Position numbers and translations under genes: made by a program | The notes under the pieces: model-generated | Database searches by the model: none | What the model saw: only the letters and a program-made list of their open reading frames with translations | Told to the model about the DNA's origin: nothing | Assembly (NCBI GenBank): GCA_028290705.1 | Contig: JAQGJH010000115.1 | Span: 1-64,000 of the forward strand | Source of the DNA: Hyphomicrobiales bacterium | GTDB lineage: Bacteria; Pseudomonadota; Alphaproteobacteria; Rhizobiales; Beijerinckiaceae | Direction of reading: 5' to 3' | Length of the DNA stretch: 64,000 nt | In this document: positions 43,037-51,535 of the stretch, piece after piece | How the letters are laid out: each line of letters starts with the position of its first letter | How positions within the stretch are numbered: the first letter of the stretch is position 1

Positions 43037-43909
43037 TCAGCCTGCGATATCGTGAGCCCGGACGGCGATCTTCATTTCGCCAAGCGCGGGAAGGGAATTG
43101 ACCCGGATGACGTCACCGGGCTTGACGGGACCGACCCCCTCGGGCGTGCCCGTGTAGAGCAGGTCGCCCGGGTGCAGCGTGTAGAACGAGGAGGCGAATT
43201 CGATCAGCCGCCGCACGCTGTAGACCATGTTCGACGTGTTCGAATCCTGCCGCTTCTCGTCATTGACATGCAGTGTGAACGGCACGTCGTCAGGGTCGGC
43301 AATTTCGTCGGCCGTGCAGATCCACGGACCCAATGGCGAATAGCCATCGACGGATTTGCGAAACGACCGGTCTTCCGGGCCGCGCACGGTCATGTCCAGT
43401 CCCAGCGCATAGCCTGCGACGTGATCGAGCGCGCGCGATTGCGGAATATCCGATCCGGCCTTGCCGATGATGACCACCAGCTCCGCCTCGTGATCATTGC
43501 GCCGGTCGGGAAAGCGAATCGCGATGCCCTCCGATGGACCCACGACGGAGGAGTTCGCCTTCAGGAACAGTCCAGCCTTGCCGATGTCCGAGCCCATCTT
43601 GGAAGGGGCGCCGGCGCGGTTCGCCTCCATCTCGGCAATGTGCTTTCGGTAATTGGTCGGAGCCGCCATGGTCTTGGTCCAGCGCGCGACCGGAGCGAGC
43701 AGACGCACCTGCGACAGCGGAATCCCGGTCGCACGCGCGGCCATCTCTTCAAGTCGCGATCGCCATTCGGGCAGTGCCGCGATGACCGCGTCGCCCTTCA
43801 TGGCATAGGGTGCTGCGGCGCGGATCTGATCCTGTGCGGCGGTGACGTCATGCACCATGTCGCCGACCACCACGCCGAGCCTGTCATTGTCGAAGCGGCA
43901 GATCTTCAT
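43037..43909 (-). CDS. Fumarylacetoacetate hydrolase (FAH) family protein
   Basis: This is a 290-residue FAH-fold enzyme that cleaves C-C bonds or decarboxylates 2-oxo acid intermediates. The metal-binding segments are visible: HEAELVVIIGK (His-Glu-x-Glu), GLDMTVRGPED and the C-terminal TGTPEGVGPVKPGD. The N-terminal segment MKICRFDNDRLGVVV and the lid YRKHIAEME are normal for the family. It is located between the ABC permease and dioxygenase genes with short spacers. Likely reactions are hydrolysis of a 2-hydroxymuconate-type product or 2-oxohepta-3-ene-1,7-dioate decarboxylation; I cannot choose. Confidence 0.85.
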   Translation of the reverse strand: MKICRFDNDRLGVVVGDMVHDVTAAQDQIRAAAPYAMKGDAVIAALPEWRSRLEEMAARATGIPLSQVRLLAPVARWTKTMAAPTNYRKHIAEMEANRAGAPSKMGSDIGKAGLFLKANSSVVGPSEGIAIRFPDRRNDHEAELVVIIGKAGSDIPQSRALDHVAGYALGLDMTVRGPEDRSFRKSVDGYSPLGPWICTADEIADPDDVPFTLHVNDEKRQDSNTSNMVYSVRRLIEFASSFYTLHPGDLLYTGTPEGVGPVKPGDVIRVNSLPALGEMKIAVRAHDIAG

Positions 43910-43948
43910 ACGTCGTCCCCTTTTCTTATTGCATCGACCTTCGTCGGC

Positions 43949-45703
43949 TCATCCATGGCCGCCTCCCTGAACATGGTGCTCGAGGCGGCGCAGCAGCGCG
44001 ACGATGAGAATGAGCGGGGCGATCTGGATGACGCCGAGTGCGCAGACCGCGCCATAGCTTCCACCCTCTTCCCACATGGTGAGCGAAATCGTGCCCAGCA
44101 CGTGCGTTCCCGGGCCCACAAGCATGATGGAGGCTCCGAGTTCGCGCACCGCCAGGACGAAAATGTAGATCCACGCCGAGAGTGCGACAGGAACCAGGAG
44201 CGGCAGGAGGATGCGCCGGAAGGTCTGGCCATAACTCGCACCGCTCGTATGCGCCGCTTCCTCCAGCTCCTTGTGGATCTGCACCAGTCCGCCTGAGGCG
44301 AACCGCATGCCGTATGGCATGTAGAGCGTGACGTAGGCGATCAGCAGGATCCAGATCGTGTTGTAGACAGGGATCGGCAGGATCAGATAGGCGAAGAGGA
44401 TGCTGGCGCCCACGATGATGCTGGGAAACGCAATGGGCAGAAAAGCCAGAAGATCCAGCATCCATCCAAAGCGCGGAATGGCCCGCTGCGCGATCCAGGC
44501 CATCAGGAAAGTCAACCCGACGATCAACGTGGCCGCCATGGCGCCGAGTGAGACGCTGGTCTTCACCGCATCGGCGAAGATCGGGTAGTCGATGATGAAG
44601 CGGTAATTGTCGAGCGTCATTTCGCCGGCCCCCGCCATGAAGGGCAGCGTCGGCTTCTGGAAAAGTGATTGCCAGACCAGCGTGGCGACAGGCAGGCCCA
44701 ACGCAAAGGCGAAAATGAAGCCCATCAGAATGGCCAGCGGCCAGCGCCACACACCGAGTTTCATGCGCGTCGGCTTGTAGCCTTTGCCCGTGATGGTGGC
44801 GAATGCCTCGGCGTTCCGCGTCGCGCGGCGGTAGAGGTAGACGCTGAACACACAGATCGCCAACAGCGTCAGACTGAGCGCGCTGGCGACGCCCAATTCC
44901 GGAACCGCACCCCGGATGGCAGCCTGAATGTCGGTCGTGAAGACCTCGATGCGCGCCGGATTGCCGATCAGCCGCGGAACCTCGAAGGACTCGATGCCGC
45001 GGATGAACAGCAGCAGCAGGGTCGACAGGATCGCGGGCTTCATCAACGGCAGCGTGACGCGCCGTGCGATATGCGATTGTCGTGCGCCCGACATGTAGGC
45101 CGCTTCTTCCATGCGCACGTCGAGCGAACGGAATGCCGGGCCCAGCAACAGATAAGCCAGCGGGAAATAATGCGAGGCCAGCACCCAGATCATGCCGCTC
45201 ATCGTATAGATGTTGAAGGGCGCCGCCTCGAGCCCGAAGCCGATCTTCAGCAGAGAATTCACCCAACCGACATTGGGGCTGAGGATCAGCATCCAGGCCA
45301 TGGTGGTGAGCAGACCCGGCAGGGCAAAGCTCAGCAGGGTGAGGTTGTGAAAGACTTCACGGCCCGGCATGTCGGTGCGCTCGATGGCCCAGGCCACGAA
45401 GCCGCCGATCAGCAGGGTGAGCACACTGGCGCCGCCGGCAAAAACCACCGAGTTCCAGAAGAGCGTCAACAGATGCCAGCGCGTATAGGCGCTGACGAAA
45501 TTCTGCAGCGTGAAATCCCCCGGGCCGTAGATCGTGTCCTCGCTGAACGCCGTCAGCAAGAGAGCCGCGAGTGGCACGAACACCAGCCAGATGACGACGC
45601 CGATCCCCAGCACGGCGATCAGTTTCGCGATCGAAAAACGGAAGAGCGAGTCCCGTACGCGGCCCAGCCGGTCGGTAACGTCGAAACTGCTGGAAAACGC
45701 CAA
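43949..45703 (-). CDS. Fbp-type (iron/thiamine-like) ABC transporter permease, two-domain
   Basis: This is a 584-residue permease with two fused membrane halves, each of about six hydrophobic segments. Each half has an EAA-like coupling loop (MEEAAYMSGARQSHIARRVTLPL and LEEAAHTSGASYGQTFRRILLPL). This layout is that of SfuB/FbpB-type permeases for ferric iron, thiamine or 2-aminoethylphosphonate. The start is a TTG with GGAGG 7 nt upstream. It follows the binding protein by 77 nt. No ATP-binding gene is present, so a shared ATPase encoded elsewhere is needed. The adjacent catabolic genes suggest an organic substrate rather than iron (inference). Confidence 0.85.
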   Translation of the reverse strand: MAFSSSFDVTDRLGRVRDSLFRFSIAKLIAVLGIGVVIWLVFVPLAALLLTAFSEDTIYGPGDFTLQNFVSAYTRWHLLTLFWNSVVFAGGASVLTLLIGGFVAWAIERTDMPGREVFHNLTLLSFALPGLLTTMAWMLILSPNVGWVNSLLKIGFGLEAAPFNIYTMSGMIWVLASHYFPLAYLLLGPAFRSLDVRMEEAAYMSGARQSHIARRVTLPLMKPAILSTLLLLFIRGIESFEVPRLIGNPARIEVFTTDIQAAIRGAVPELGVASALSLTLLAICVFSVYLYRRATRNAEAFATITGKGYKPTRMKLGVWRWPLAILMGFIFAFALGLPVATLVWQSLFQKPTLPFMAGAGEMTLDNYRFIIDYPIFADAVKTSVSLGAMAATLIVGLTFLMAWIAQRAIPRFGWMLDLLAFLPIAFPSIIVGASILFAYLILPIPVYNTIWILLIAYVTLYMPYGMRFASGGLVQIHKELEEAAHTSGASYGQTFRRILLPLLVPVALSAWIYIFVLAVRELGASIMLVGPGTHVLGTISLTMWEEGGSYGAVCALGVIQIAPLILIVALLRRLEHHVQGGGHG

Positions 45704-45780
45704 GCCCGCCCCTCCCCTGTTCAGGCTCTCCGGCCTGTTTTCTGCATGCGTTCAGTGCAAGGCTCCGCGAAGGAGATGCG

Positions 45781-46869
45781 TCAACGCGGCCGCAGGAGAT
45801 CTGTCGTGATCCTCTGCCATTTCTTCTCGTCGTCGGGGGTGAAGTTCGTGGCGATGATCTTGTTTGCGCCAAACCGCTTCACAGCATCGGCCGGATTGGG
45901 GAGCACGTCGGCGCGCACCGGCAGTCGGCCCGCGATCGTGAGAAGCGTCTGCGCTTCCTTGCTGAGCAGGAAATTGGCCGCCAGAAGCGCCGTCTTGGGA
46001 TGGGGAGCCCGCACATTGATACCCGCCTGGCCGAAAAAGAGCGCGATCGGCTGCAGCGCCCAATAGTCCGTCTCGCCGCCCTTGAGCATAACGTTGATGG
46101 TGAGGTTGGTATAATTGTTCAGCGCAACCCAGTACTCGCCGAGGCCGACCGACCGCGCCAGCGCGAGATGCCCGTCGACGACGGTAGGCTTCAGGTTGGT
46201 GACGATCTCGCCGATGATCTGGCGCGCGCGCTGTTCGCCGTAATGCTCGAACATCGCATAGACCCACTGGCTGTCGTTGCCGTCGATCGCAACCTTGCCC
46301 GCCCAGTCCTTGCGACTGGCGAATTCCTCAAATGTCTTCGGCAGAAAAGCCTTGTCGACGAACTTCGTGTTGTAGGCCGGCGTATTATAATTGGCGTAGA
46401 CGCCACACCACTTGCCCTTGGGATCCACCGCATCCTTCATGACGTTCTTGGCTTCGGGCAAATCCAATGGCGCCAGAAACTCGGACGGCAATTTGCTGAC
46501 GGCCGTAGTCACCACCAGGTCCCAAGCCCGCTGCTGGGCCCGCGCCTCGAGCACGATCCGGCTCATCAAGCCGGTATCGGACGAGCGGACGTATCTGACC
46601 ACGATGCCGGTCGCCGCCTCGAATTCCTTCCAGAGCGGCAGCGCCTCCTGCTCGTTCATCGACCCGTAGATGATGATCTCGCCGCGTTCGGCCTTGGCCG
46701 ACGCAATGGTCGCCGGGGTGGCCCAGGACACGCTCTTTGGCGCGGCACGTACACCATTCGCCTCCTGGGCGAGTGCGCCGAACCCCGAGAACCCGAACGA
46801 AGCGGGCACGGAGGCTCCCGCAAGACTCGCGGCCCCTGCCCGCAGGATGTCCCGACGCCTCCAGCCCAT
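45781..46869 (-). CDS. Fbp-type ABC transporter substrate-binding protein (probable Tat substrate)
   Basis: This is a 362-residue exported binding protein. The N-terminus WRRRDILRAGAASLAGA matches a Tat signal. The mature part opens IIIYGSMNEQEALPLWKEFEAATGI, typical of the iron/polyamine-like extracellular binding family. GGAGG lies 5 nt before the ATG; the longer track start is rejected. The family's Tyr-rich iron ligands are not obvious, so an organic acid or other anion may be the ligand. It is first of the ABC-FAH-VOC-binding-protein unit. Confidence 0.85.
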   Translation of the reverse strand: MGWRRRDILRAGAASLAGASVPASFGFSGFGALAQEANGVRAAPKSVSWATPATIASAKAERGEIIIYGSMNEQEALPLWKEFEAATGIVVRYVRSSDTGLMSRIVLEARAQQRAWDLVVTTAVSKLPSEFLAPLDLPEAKNVMKDAVDPKGKWCGVYANYNTPAYNTKFVDKAFLPKTFEEFASRKDWAGKVAIDGNDSQWVYAMFEHYGEQRARQIIGEIVTNLKPTVVDGHLALARSVGLGEYWVALNNYTNLTINVMLKGGETDYWALQPIALFFGQAGINVRAPHPKTALLAANFLLSKEAQTLLTIAGRLPVRADVLPNPADAVKRFGANKIIATNFTPDDEKKWQRITTDLLRPR

Positions 46870-46997
46870 ACGCCCCTCCCTCGCGGTCGCTCTTCGCGCC
46901 GGAGAACCGGTCGTCATCGGCGACATTCGATGCCGCTACTATGGAGCGCTCCCGCGCAGGAAGGCAAGCCCGCCCTCTCGGGTCCCGAAACAACCGC

Positions 46998-47039
46998 CAG
47001 AAAAGCAGAAAGGCGTCCCCCGCCGAAACGGGGAACGCC
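46998..47039 (-). terminator. Intrinsic terminator after the PRC-barrel gene
   Basis: A 10-bp stem (GGCGTTCCCC/GGGGGACGCC with one G-U pair) and an 8-nt loop are followed on the minus strand by TTTCTGCTTTT, about 27 nt after the stop codon. Confidence 0.75.
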
Positions 47040-47065
47040 AGCCGTACCGGAATCGACGTCAGATG

Positions 47066-47704
47066 TTAGCGGCTGGTGGCCGGGGCCGTGCCGGAAGCAT
47101 TCGGAGCACGGGTCTCGACGTCGGAAGCATATTTGAACTCCGGCGCGTTCTGCAGATCCTGCTTGCTCATGCGAACCATGGCGCGCTCCGGGTAGTCCAC
47201 CATGCCGGTGCGGGCGCCGGTCGCAGCCGTCGTTTCACGAGCAGCCCCCGTCGTCGCCGGCGCATTGGCCGAATTCGTCGTGGTCGCGGCCATACCGCCG
47301 GTGCGGTTGGCGTCGGTCGGAGCGGTCGTGCTCGAGGTCATCGAACCGGCATTGTCGCCACGGGTCCACTCGACCATGTCATAGGGAACCGCCACGTCCT
47401 TCTGGCCGAGCCCCAGGAAGCCGCCCACGCCGATGACGATCGCCTTCACGGAACCCGAGCGGTCGACGATGACCTCGTTGATGTCGCCGATCTTGGCGTT
47501 GTCGGTGCCGTAGACGTCGACGCCCACCAGCTTCGAGCCACGCCATTCGTTGGCCGACATCTGCGTCATGAACTTTCCGCCGGCAGGCGCCGGCACGGAC
47601 GCGGTCGCATTGGGGGTCGCGGGGGCCGTTGTCGTCTGCGCCATGACGGGCGAAGCCATGAGGGCGGTGCCCAGAAGGGCGGCGGCGGTGATCTGTTTCA
47701 GCAT
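47066..47704 (-). CDS. Exported PRC-barrel domain protein
   Basis: This is a 212-residue exported protein. The signal peptide ends PVMAQ (about residue 23). The PRC-barrel is at about residues 50-110 (EWRGSKLVGVDVYGTDNAKIGDINEVIVDRSG in two strands). A Thr/Ala/Asn-rich low-complexity linker and a basic tail follow. The track start is an upstream non-ATG codon; ATG 47704 begins the signal peptide. Such periplasmic PRC-barrel proteins are frequent in alphaproteobacteria and often stress-linked, though their function is unclear. It is divergent from yihY across 125 nt. Confidence 0.8.
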   Translation of the reverse strand: MLKQITAAALLGTALMASPVMAQTTTAPATPNATASVPAPAGGKFMTQMSANEWRGSKLVGVDVYGTDNAKIGDINEVIVDRSGSVKAIVIGVGGFLGLGQKDVAVPYDMVEWTRGDNAGSMTSSTTAPTDANRTGGMAATTTNSANAPATTGAARETTAATGARTGMVDYPERAMVRMSKQDLQNAPEFKYASDVETRAPNASGTAPATSR

Positions 47705-47729
47705 GTTGGTCTCCTGTGTCGATTGTGCC

Positions 47730-47755
47730 GGAACGGCGTACGACCGATAACGGTT
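47730..47755 (+). promoter_or_regulatory. Possible EcfG-type promoter for yihY
   Basis: GGAAC-N18-GTT on the plus strand lies about 75 nt before the yihY start. It matches the EcfG pattern at the long end of its spacing range. Confidence 0.35.
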
Positions 47756-47829
47756 AGGGTCCCGTTGGGTTCGATTCGATCGCAGATAAGATCGATCCGA
47801 TCTGGGAACGCGCGGTCGAAGGCTCGGGC

Positions 47830-48780
47830 ATGATGAATGGAACGCGACAAACGGCGGATGGTTCGGCACGCAGGCGCGGATATCGGCTCAGGGCTTACGC
47901 AATCGTCATGCGCGTGTCCGACGACAACATCATGCTGGTTGCAGCTGGCGTGGCCTTTTACGCCATGCTGGCAATCTTTCCGGCGCTCGCGGCATTGATC
48001 TCGATCTACGGCCTGTTTCTGAATCCCGCGCGCATTCAGGCGCAGGTGGAAAGCTTTGCCGCACTGCTGCCGCCGGAAGCCATGAAGCTCCTCGTCGATG
48101 CATTGCAAAGTTTTGCGGAGAACAGCGCCAACAAGCTCAACACGGCGTTCCTCATCGGCCTCGCGCTGGCGCTCTGGTCGGCAAAAGCCGGCATGTCGTC
48201 ACTGATGGCCGGCCTGGCGATCGCGCACCGTCGTCCCGATCAACGCAGCTTCCTCATGCAGCAATTCGTAGCGCTGGGATTGACGTTTGCCGCGATCCTT
48301 TTTGCGATCCTCGCGCTCAGCATGATCGCGATCCTTCCCGTTGTTCTCGCCTACATTCCGATGGACGATCGTTTGCGGAGCTGGATGAATTTTGCGCGCT
48401 GGCCGCTCCTCGCCACGATGGTGAGTTTCGGCATCGCGCTGCTGTATCGATTTGGATATTGGAAAAAAGGTCGCCGCTGGCGCTGGATGACCTGGGGTGC
48501 TGCGACCGCCACGATCCTCTGGATTGCTGGGTCGCTGGGACTGTCGTTCTACGTTTCGAATTTCGGCGCCTATGACAAGACGTATGGCTCGCTGGCAGCC
48601 GTCGTGGTGCTGCTTCTCTGGTTCTGGGTGACGGCCCTCGTCGTCCTGGTCGGCGCCGAAATCGACGCAGACGCTTCGGATGACCCGGTGGCCTCGGCGC
48701 AGCTTCCCGCCGCCGAAGGCACGCCCGTCATGTCAGCCGAAACGGCCCACGCCCAGGTCACGGGCCGCGCTTCGACCTGA
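47830..48780 (+). CDS. yihY: YihY/virulence factor BrkB family membrane protein
   Basis: This is a 316-residue inner-membrane protein with about six hydrophobic segments. It has the family opening NIMLVAAGVAFYAMLAIFPALAALISIYG, the central LALWSAKAGMSSLMAGL and the C-terminal YGSLAAVVVLLLWFWVTALVVLVGAEID. The function is not settled; once misassigned as RNase BN, the family is now treated as a membrane protein of unknown transport role. It is divergent from the PRC-barrel gene, with a possible stress promoter, and convergent with tex (13 nt between stops). Confidence 0.88.
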   Translation: MMNGTRQTADGSARRRGYRLRAYAIVMRVSDDNIMLVAAGVAFYAMLAIFPALAALISIYGLFLNPARIQAQVESFAALLPPEAMKLLVDALQSFAENSANKLNTAFLIGLALALWSAKAGMSSLMAGLAIAHRRPDQRSFLMQQFVALGLTFAAILFAILALSMIAILPVVLAYIPMDDRLRSWMNFARWPLLATMVSFGIALLYRFGYWKKGRRWRWMTWGAATATILWIAGSLGLSFYVSNFGAYDKTYGSLAAVVVLLLWFWVTALVVLVGAEIDADASDDPVASAQLPAAEGTPVMSAETAHAQVTGRAST

Positions 48781-48793
48781 CGTCACGCGTCCG

Positions 48794-51148
48794 TCAGCGG
48801 CCGCTGCGCCGGCTGTCCGGCTTCCCGGTTTGTTCGGGGCTCTGCATCCCGGCGCGCCGCAAGGCGTCAGCCAGCAAACCGCCCGCAGACGAAGCCGGCC
48901 GCGCCGTCGGAACTGGCGACTTCGGCATGCGCACCGGCGGTGTGGCGCTCCGGCCGCGCGGGACGGACTCGGAAGCATTCTGATCGAGCCGCATCGTCAG
49001 GGCGATCCGCTTGCGCGCTGCATCGACCTCCAGCACTTTCACCCGCACCACGTCCCCGGGCTTCGCCACCTCGCGCGGATCCTTCACGAAGGTGCTGGAC
49101 ATGGCCGAGATATGGACGAGCCCGTCCTGATGCACGCCGATGTCGACGAACGCCCCGAAGGCCGCGACATTGGTGACGACGCCTTCCAGCATCATGCCCG
49201 GCGCGAGATCCGAGATTTTCTCCACGCCGTCCTGGAAGGATGCTGTCTTGAAGCTCGGCCGCGGATCGCGTCCGGGTTTTTCCAACTCTTTCAGGATATC
49301 GGTCACCGTCGGAAGCCCAAAATGCTCGTCGGTGAACTGGCTCGGTTTCAGCGCGCGTAACGAGGCAGCATTGCCGATCAGAACCTTGATGTCGCTCTTC
49401 GTCGCCTCGATGATCCTCCGCACGACGGGGTAGGCTTCGGGATGTACGCTCGATTGATCGAGCGGATCCTCGCCATCGCGGATGCGCAGGAAGCCGGCGC
49501 TGAGTTCGAATGCCTTGGCGCCAAGCCGTGGCACGTTCTTGAGCGCCGTCCGGCTTCGAAAGGGCCCATTCTGATCCCGGTGGAGCACGATGTTCTGCGC
49601 AAGGCTTTCGCTCAGCCCGGAGACCCTCGCCAACAAGGGAGCCGACGCCGTGTTCACGTCCACTCCCACCGCATTCACGCAATCTTCCACGACAGCATCG
49701 AGAGAGCGGGACAGCTTGGCCTCGCTCAGGTCATGCTGGTACTGACCGACGCCGATCGACTTCGGATCGATTTTGACGAGTTCAGCGAGCGGATCCTGCA
49801 GACGTCGAGCGATCGACACGGCGCCGCGGATCGAGACATCGAGATCGGGCAGTTCCGCCGAGGCAAAGGCGGAGGCCGAATAAACCGAAGCGCCCGCCTC
49901 CGAAACCATCACCTTGGTGAGTTTGAGATCCGCCGCCAGCTTCAGCAGATCGGCCGCCAGGCGGTCGGTCTCGCGTGACGCCGTGCCGTTGCCGATCGCG
50001 ATCAATTCGACCGAGTGCTTGCGGCACAGGTTGCCGAGGATGGCCAACGACTCGTCCCACCGTCTTTGCGGCTCGTGAGGATAGATGGTCGATGTCGCCA
50101 CGACCTTGCCGGTCGCGTCCACGACCGCCACCTTGACGCCCGTTCGGAAGCCGGGGTCGAGGCCGAGCGTCGCCCGCGCGCCGGCCGGCGCGGCGAGGAG
50201 CAGATCGCGCAGGTTGCCGGCGAAAACCTTGACGCCTTCGTCCTCCGCCTTCTGCCAGAGCCTCACGCGCAGATCGACCGCGAGACTCGATTCCATGCGC
50301 GTCCGCCAGGCCCAGCGCACGACGTCGGAAAGCCACTTGTCGGCCGCCCGGCCGAGCGCCGCTACCCCGACGCGTGCCGCGATCCTGTTTTCATACAGAC
50401 CCGGCGTTCCAGGCGGAGGAGCCTCCGGTTCGGCATCCAGTTTCAGGTCGAGAACCTCTTCCTTCTCGCCTCTGAACAAAGCCAGGATTCGATGGGACGG
50501 GAGTTTTGCCAAAGGCTCGGAGAAATCGAAATAGTCCGCAAACTTCGCGCCTTCGACTTCCTTCCCGGCCCGCACGCAGGAGCGCAGAATTCCCTGCGAC
50601 CAGAACGTTTCGCGCAACCTGCCAATCAGTTCCGCATCTTCCGAGAAGCGCTCCACCAGAATGGAACGCGCGCCATCCAGCGCCTGCTCGATCGTGTCAA
50701 TGCCCTTCTCGGCATCCTTGAATGCTTCTGCGACGAGGCGCGGTTCGAGCGTCGGGTCCGCCAGAAGGTTGAGCGCCAGCGGTTCCAGCCCTGCCTCTCG
50801 GGCAATCTGGGCCTTGGTCCGGCGCTTGGGCTTGTAGGGCAGATAAATGTCTTCCAGCCGGGCTTTCGTCTCGGCGGCATTGATCGTCGCCAGGAGACCG
50901 TCGTCGAGCTTGCCCTGCTCGCGAATGCTCTCCACGACGGCCTTTCGACGATCTTCGAGCTCTCGCAGATAGCGCAGGCGCTCATCCAGCGTTCGCAACT
51001 GCGTATCGTCCAGCGTGCCCGTGACCTCCTTGCGGTAGCGGGCAATGAACGGAACGGTCGCGCCCGAATCGATGAGATCCACGGCCGCCCCGACCTGCCA
51101 TTCCTCAACGCTCAGTTCACGAGCCAGACGCTGGTTGATCGAAATCAT
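48794..51148 (-). CDS. tex: Tex-family S1 RNA-binding protein
   Basis: This is a 784-residue nucleic-acid-binding protein related to Spt6. The N-terminal HTH-like region ([32 protein letters not shown]) is followed by a YqgF/RuvC-like domain ([23 protein letters not shown]), helix-hairpin-helix repeats ([33 protein letters not shown]) and a C-terminal S1 domain ([30 protein letters not shown]). All domains are in the expected order and length. ATG 51148 is chosen; the track start is 20 residues earlier. The tail is basic (RRSGR), useful for RNA binding. Confidence 0.93.
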   Translation of the reverse strand: MISINQRLARELSVEEWQVGAAVDLIDSGATVPFIARYRKEVTGTLDDTQLRTLDERLRYLRELEDRRKAVVESIREQGKLDDGLLATINAAETKARLEDIYLPYKPKRRTKAQIAREAGLEPLALNLLADPTLEPRLVAEAFKDAEKGIDTIEQALDGARSILVERFSEDAELIGRLRETFWSQGILRSCVRAGKEVEGAKFADYFDFSEPLAKLPSHRILALFRGEKEEVLDLKLDAEPEAPPPGTPGLYENRIAARVGVAALGRAADKWLSDVVRWAWRTRMESSLAVDLRVRLWQKAEDEGVKVFAGNLRDLLLAAPAGARATLGLDPGFRTGVKVAVVDATGKVVATSTIYPHEPQRRWDESLAILGNLCRKHSVELIAIGNGTASRETDRLAADLLKLAADLKLTKVMVSEAGASVYSASAFASAELPDLDVSIRGAVSIARRLQDPLAELVKIDPKSIGVGQYQHDLSEAKLSRSLDAVVEDCVNAVGVDVNTASAPLLARVSGLSESLAQNIVLHRDQNGPFRSRTALKNVPRLGAKAFELSAGFLRIRDGEDPLDQSSVHPEAYPVVRRIIEATKSDIKVLIGNAASLRALKPSQFTDEHFGLPTVTDILKELEKPGRDPRPSFKTASFQDGVEKISDLAPGMMLEGVVTNVAAFGAFVDIGVHQDGLVHISAMSSTFVKDPREVAKPGDVVRVKVLEVDAARKRIALTMRLDQNASESVPRGRSATPPVRMPKSPVPTARPASSAGGLLADALRRAGMQSPEQTGKPDSRRSGR

Positions 51149-51320
51149 GCATTCATCCTGCGAATCAAGGGAGGCAACCTGACTATTGCCGGCGACCCGC
51201 GGGGTCAAAGGGAGCGCTGGGCGGTTGTGGGTAACTCGCCAGCGCGAATCAGCCGCCTGGAACCAAATCGCGCCCTCACGCGTTATCTCTGAGTACAGTC
51301 AAGCTCAAACAAGGAACCAG

Positions 51321-51467
51321 ATGACGTTTGAAATGAAGAATAACGAGCATGAAGCGCATTGCGACGAGGCTTTGGAGAACCAGGTCGAAGTCAAGGATGA
51401 GCGCGAGATCCACGGCGGTTTGACCCGTGAGGAACTCCGCGCCATCGTCGTAGAGATGATCGGCTGA
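51321..51467 (+). CDS. 48-residue acidic protein of unknown function
   Basis: This small ORF starts MTFEMKNNEHEAHCDEALEN and is rich in Glu, Asp and His, with a C-terminal EELRAIVVEMIG. AAGGA lies 5 nt before the ATG. The base use is normal. It has no recognisable family. It lies alone between tex and the hybrid kinase on the opposite strand. It could be a real small protein or chance; comparison with related genomes would decide. Confidence 0.4.
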   Translation: MTFEMKNNEHEAHCDEALENQVEVKDEREIHGGLTREELRAIVVEMIG

Positions 51468-51535
51468 TCGATGATCTTAGCTGTCGATTTCTTCTCATTT
51501 TCCGCGGCGAGAGCGTAGCCCGACACCCGACGGGC

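Noticed and set aside
42215-44296. 693-residue plus-strand ORF
   Set aside because: Antisense to the extradiol dioxygenase, FAH and permease genes, all of which have clear motifs on the other strand.
45781-46869. Ferric-iron binding protein
   Set aside because: The family fold fits, but the iron-ligand Tyr pair is not evident and the neighbours are catabolic, so iron uptake is not claimed.
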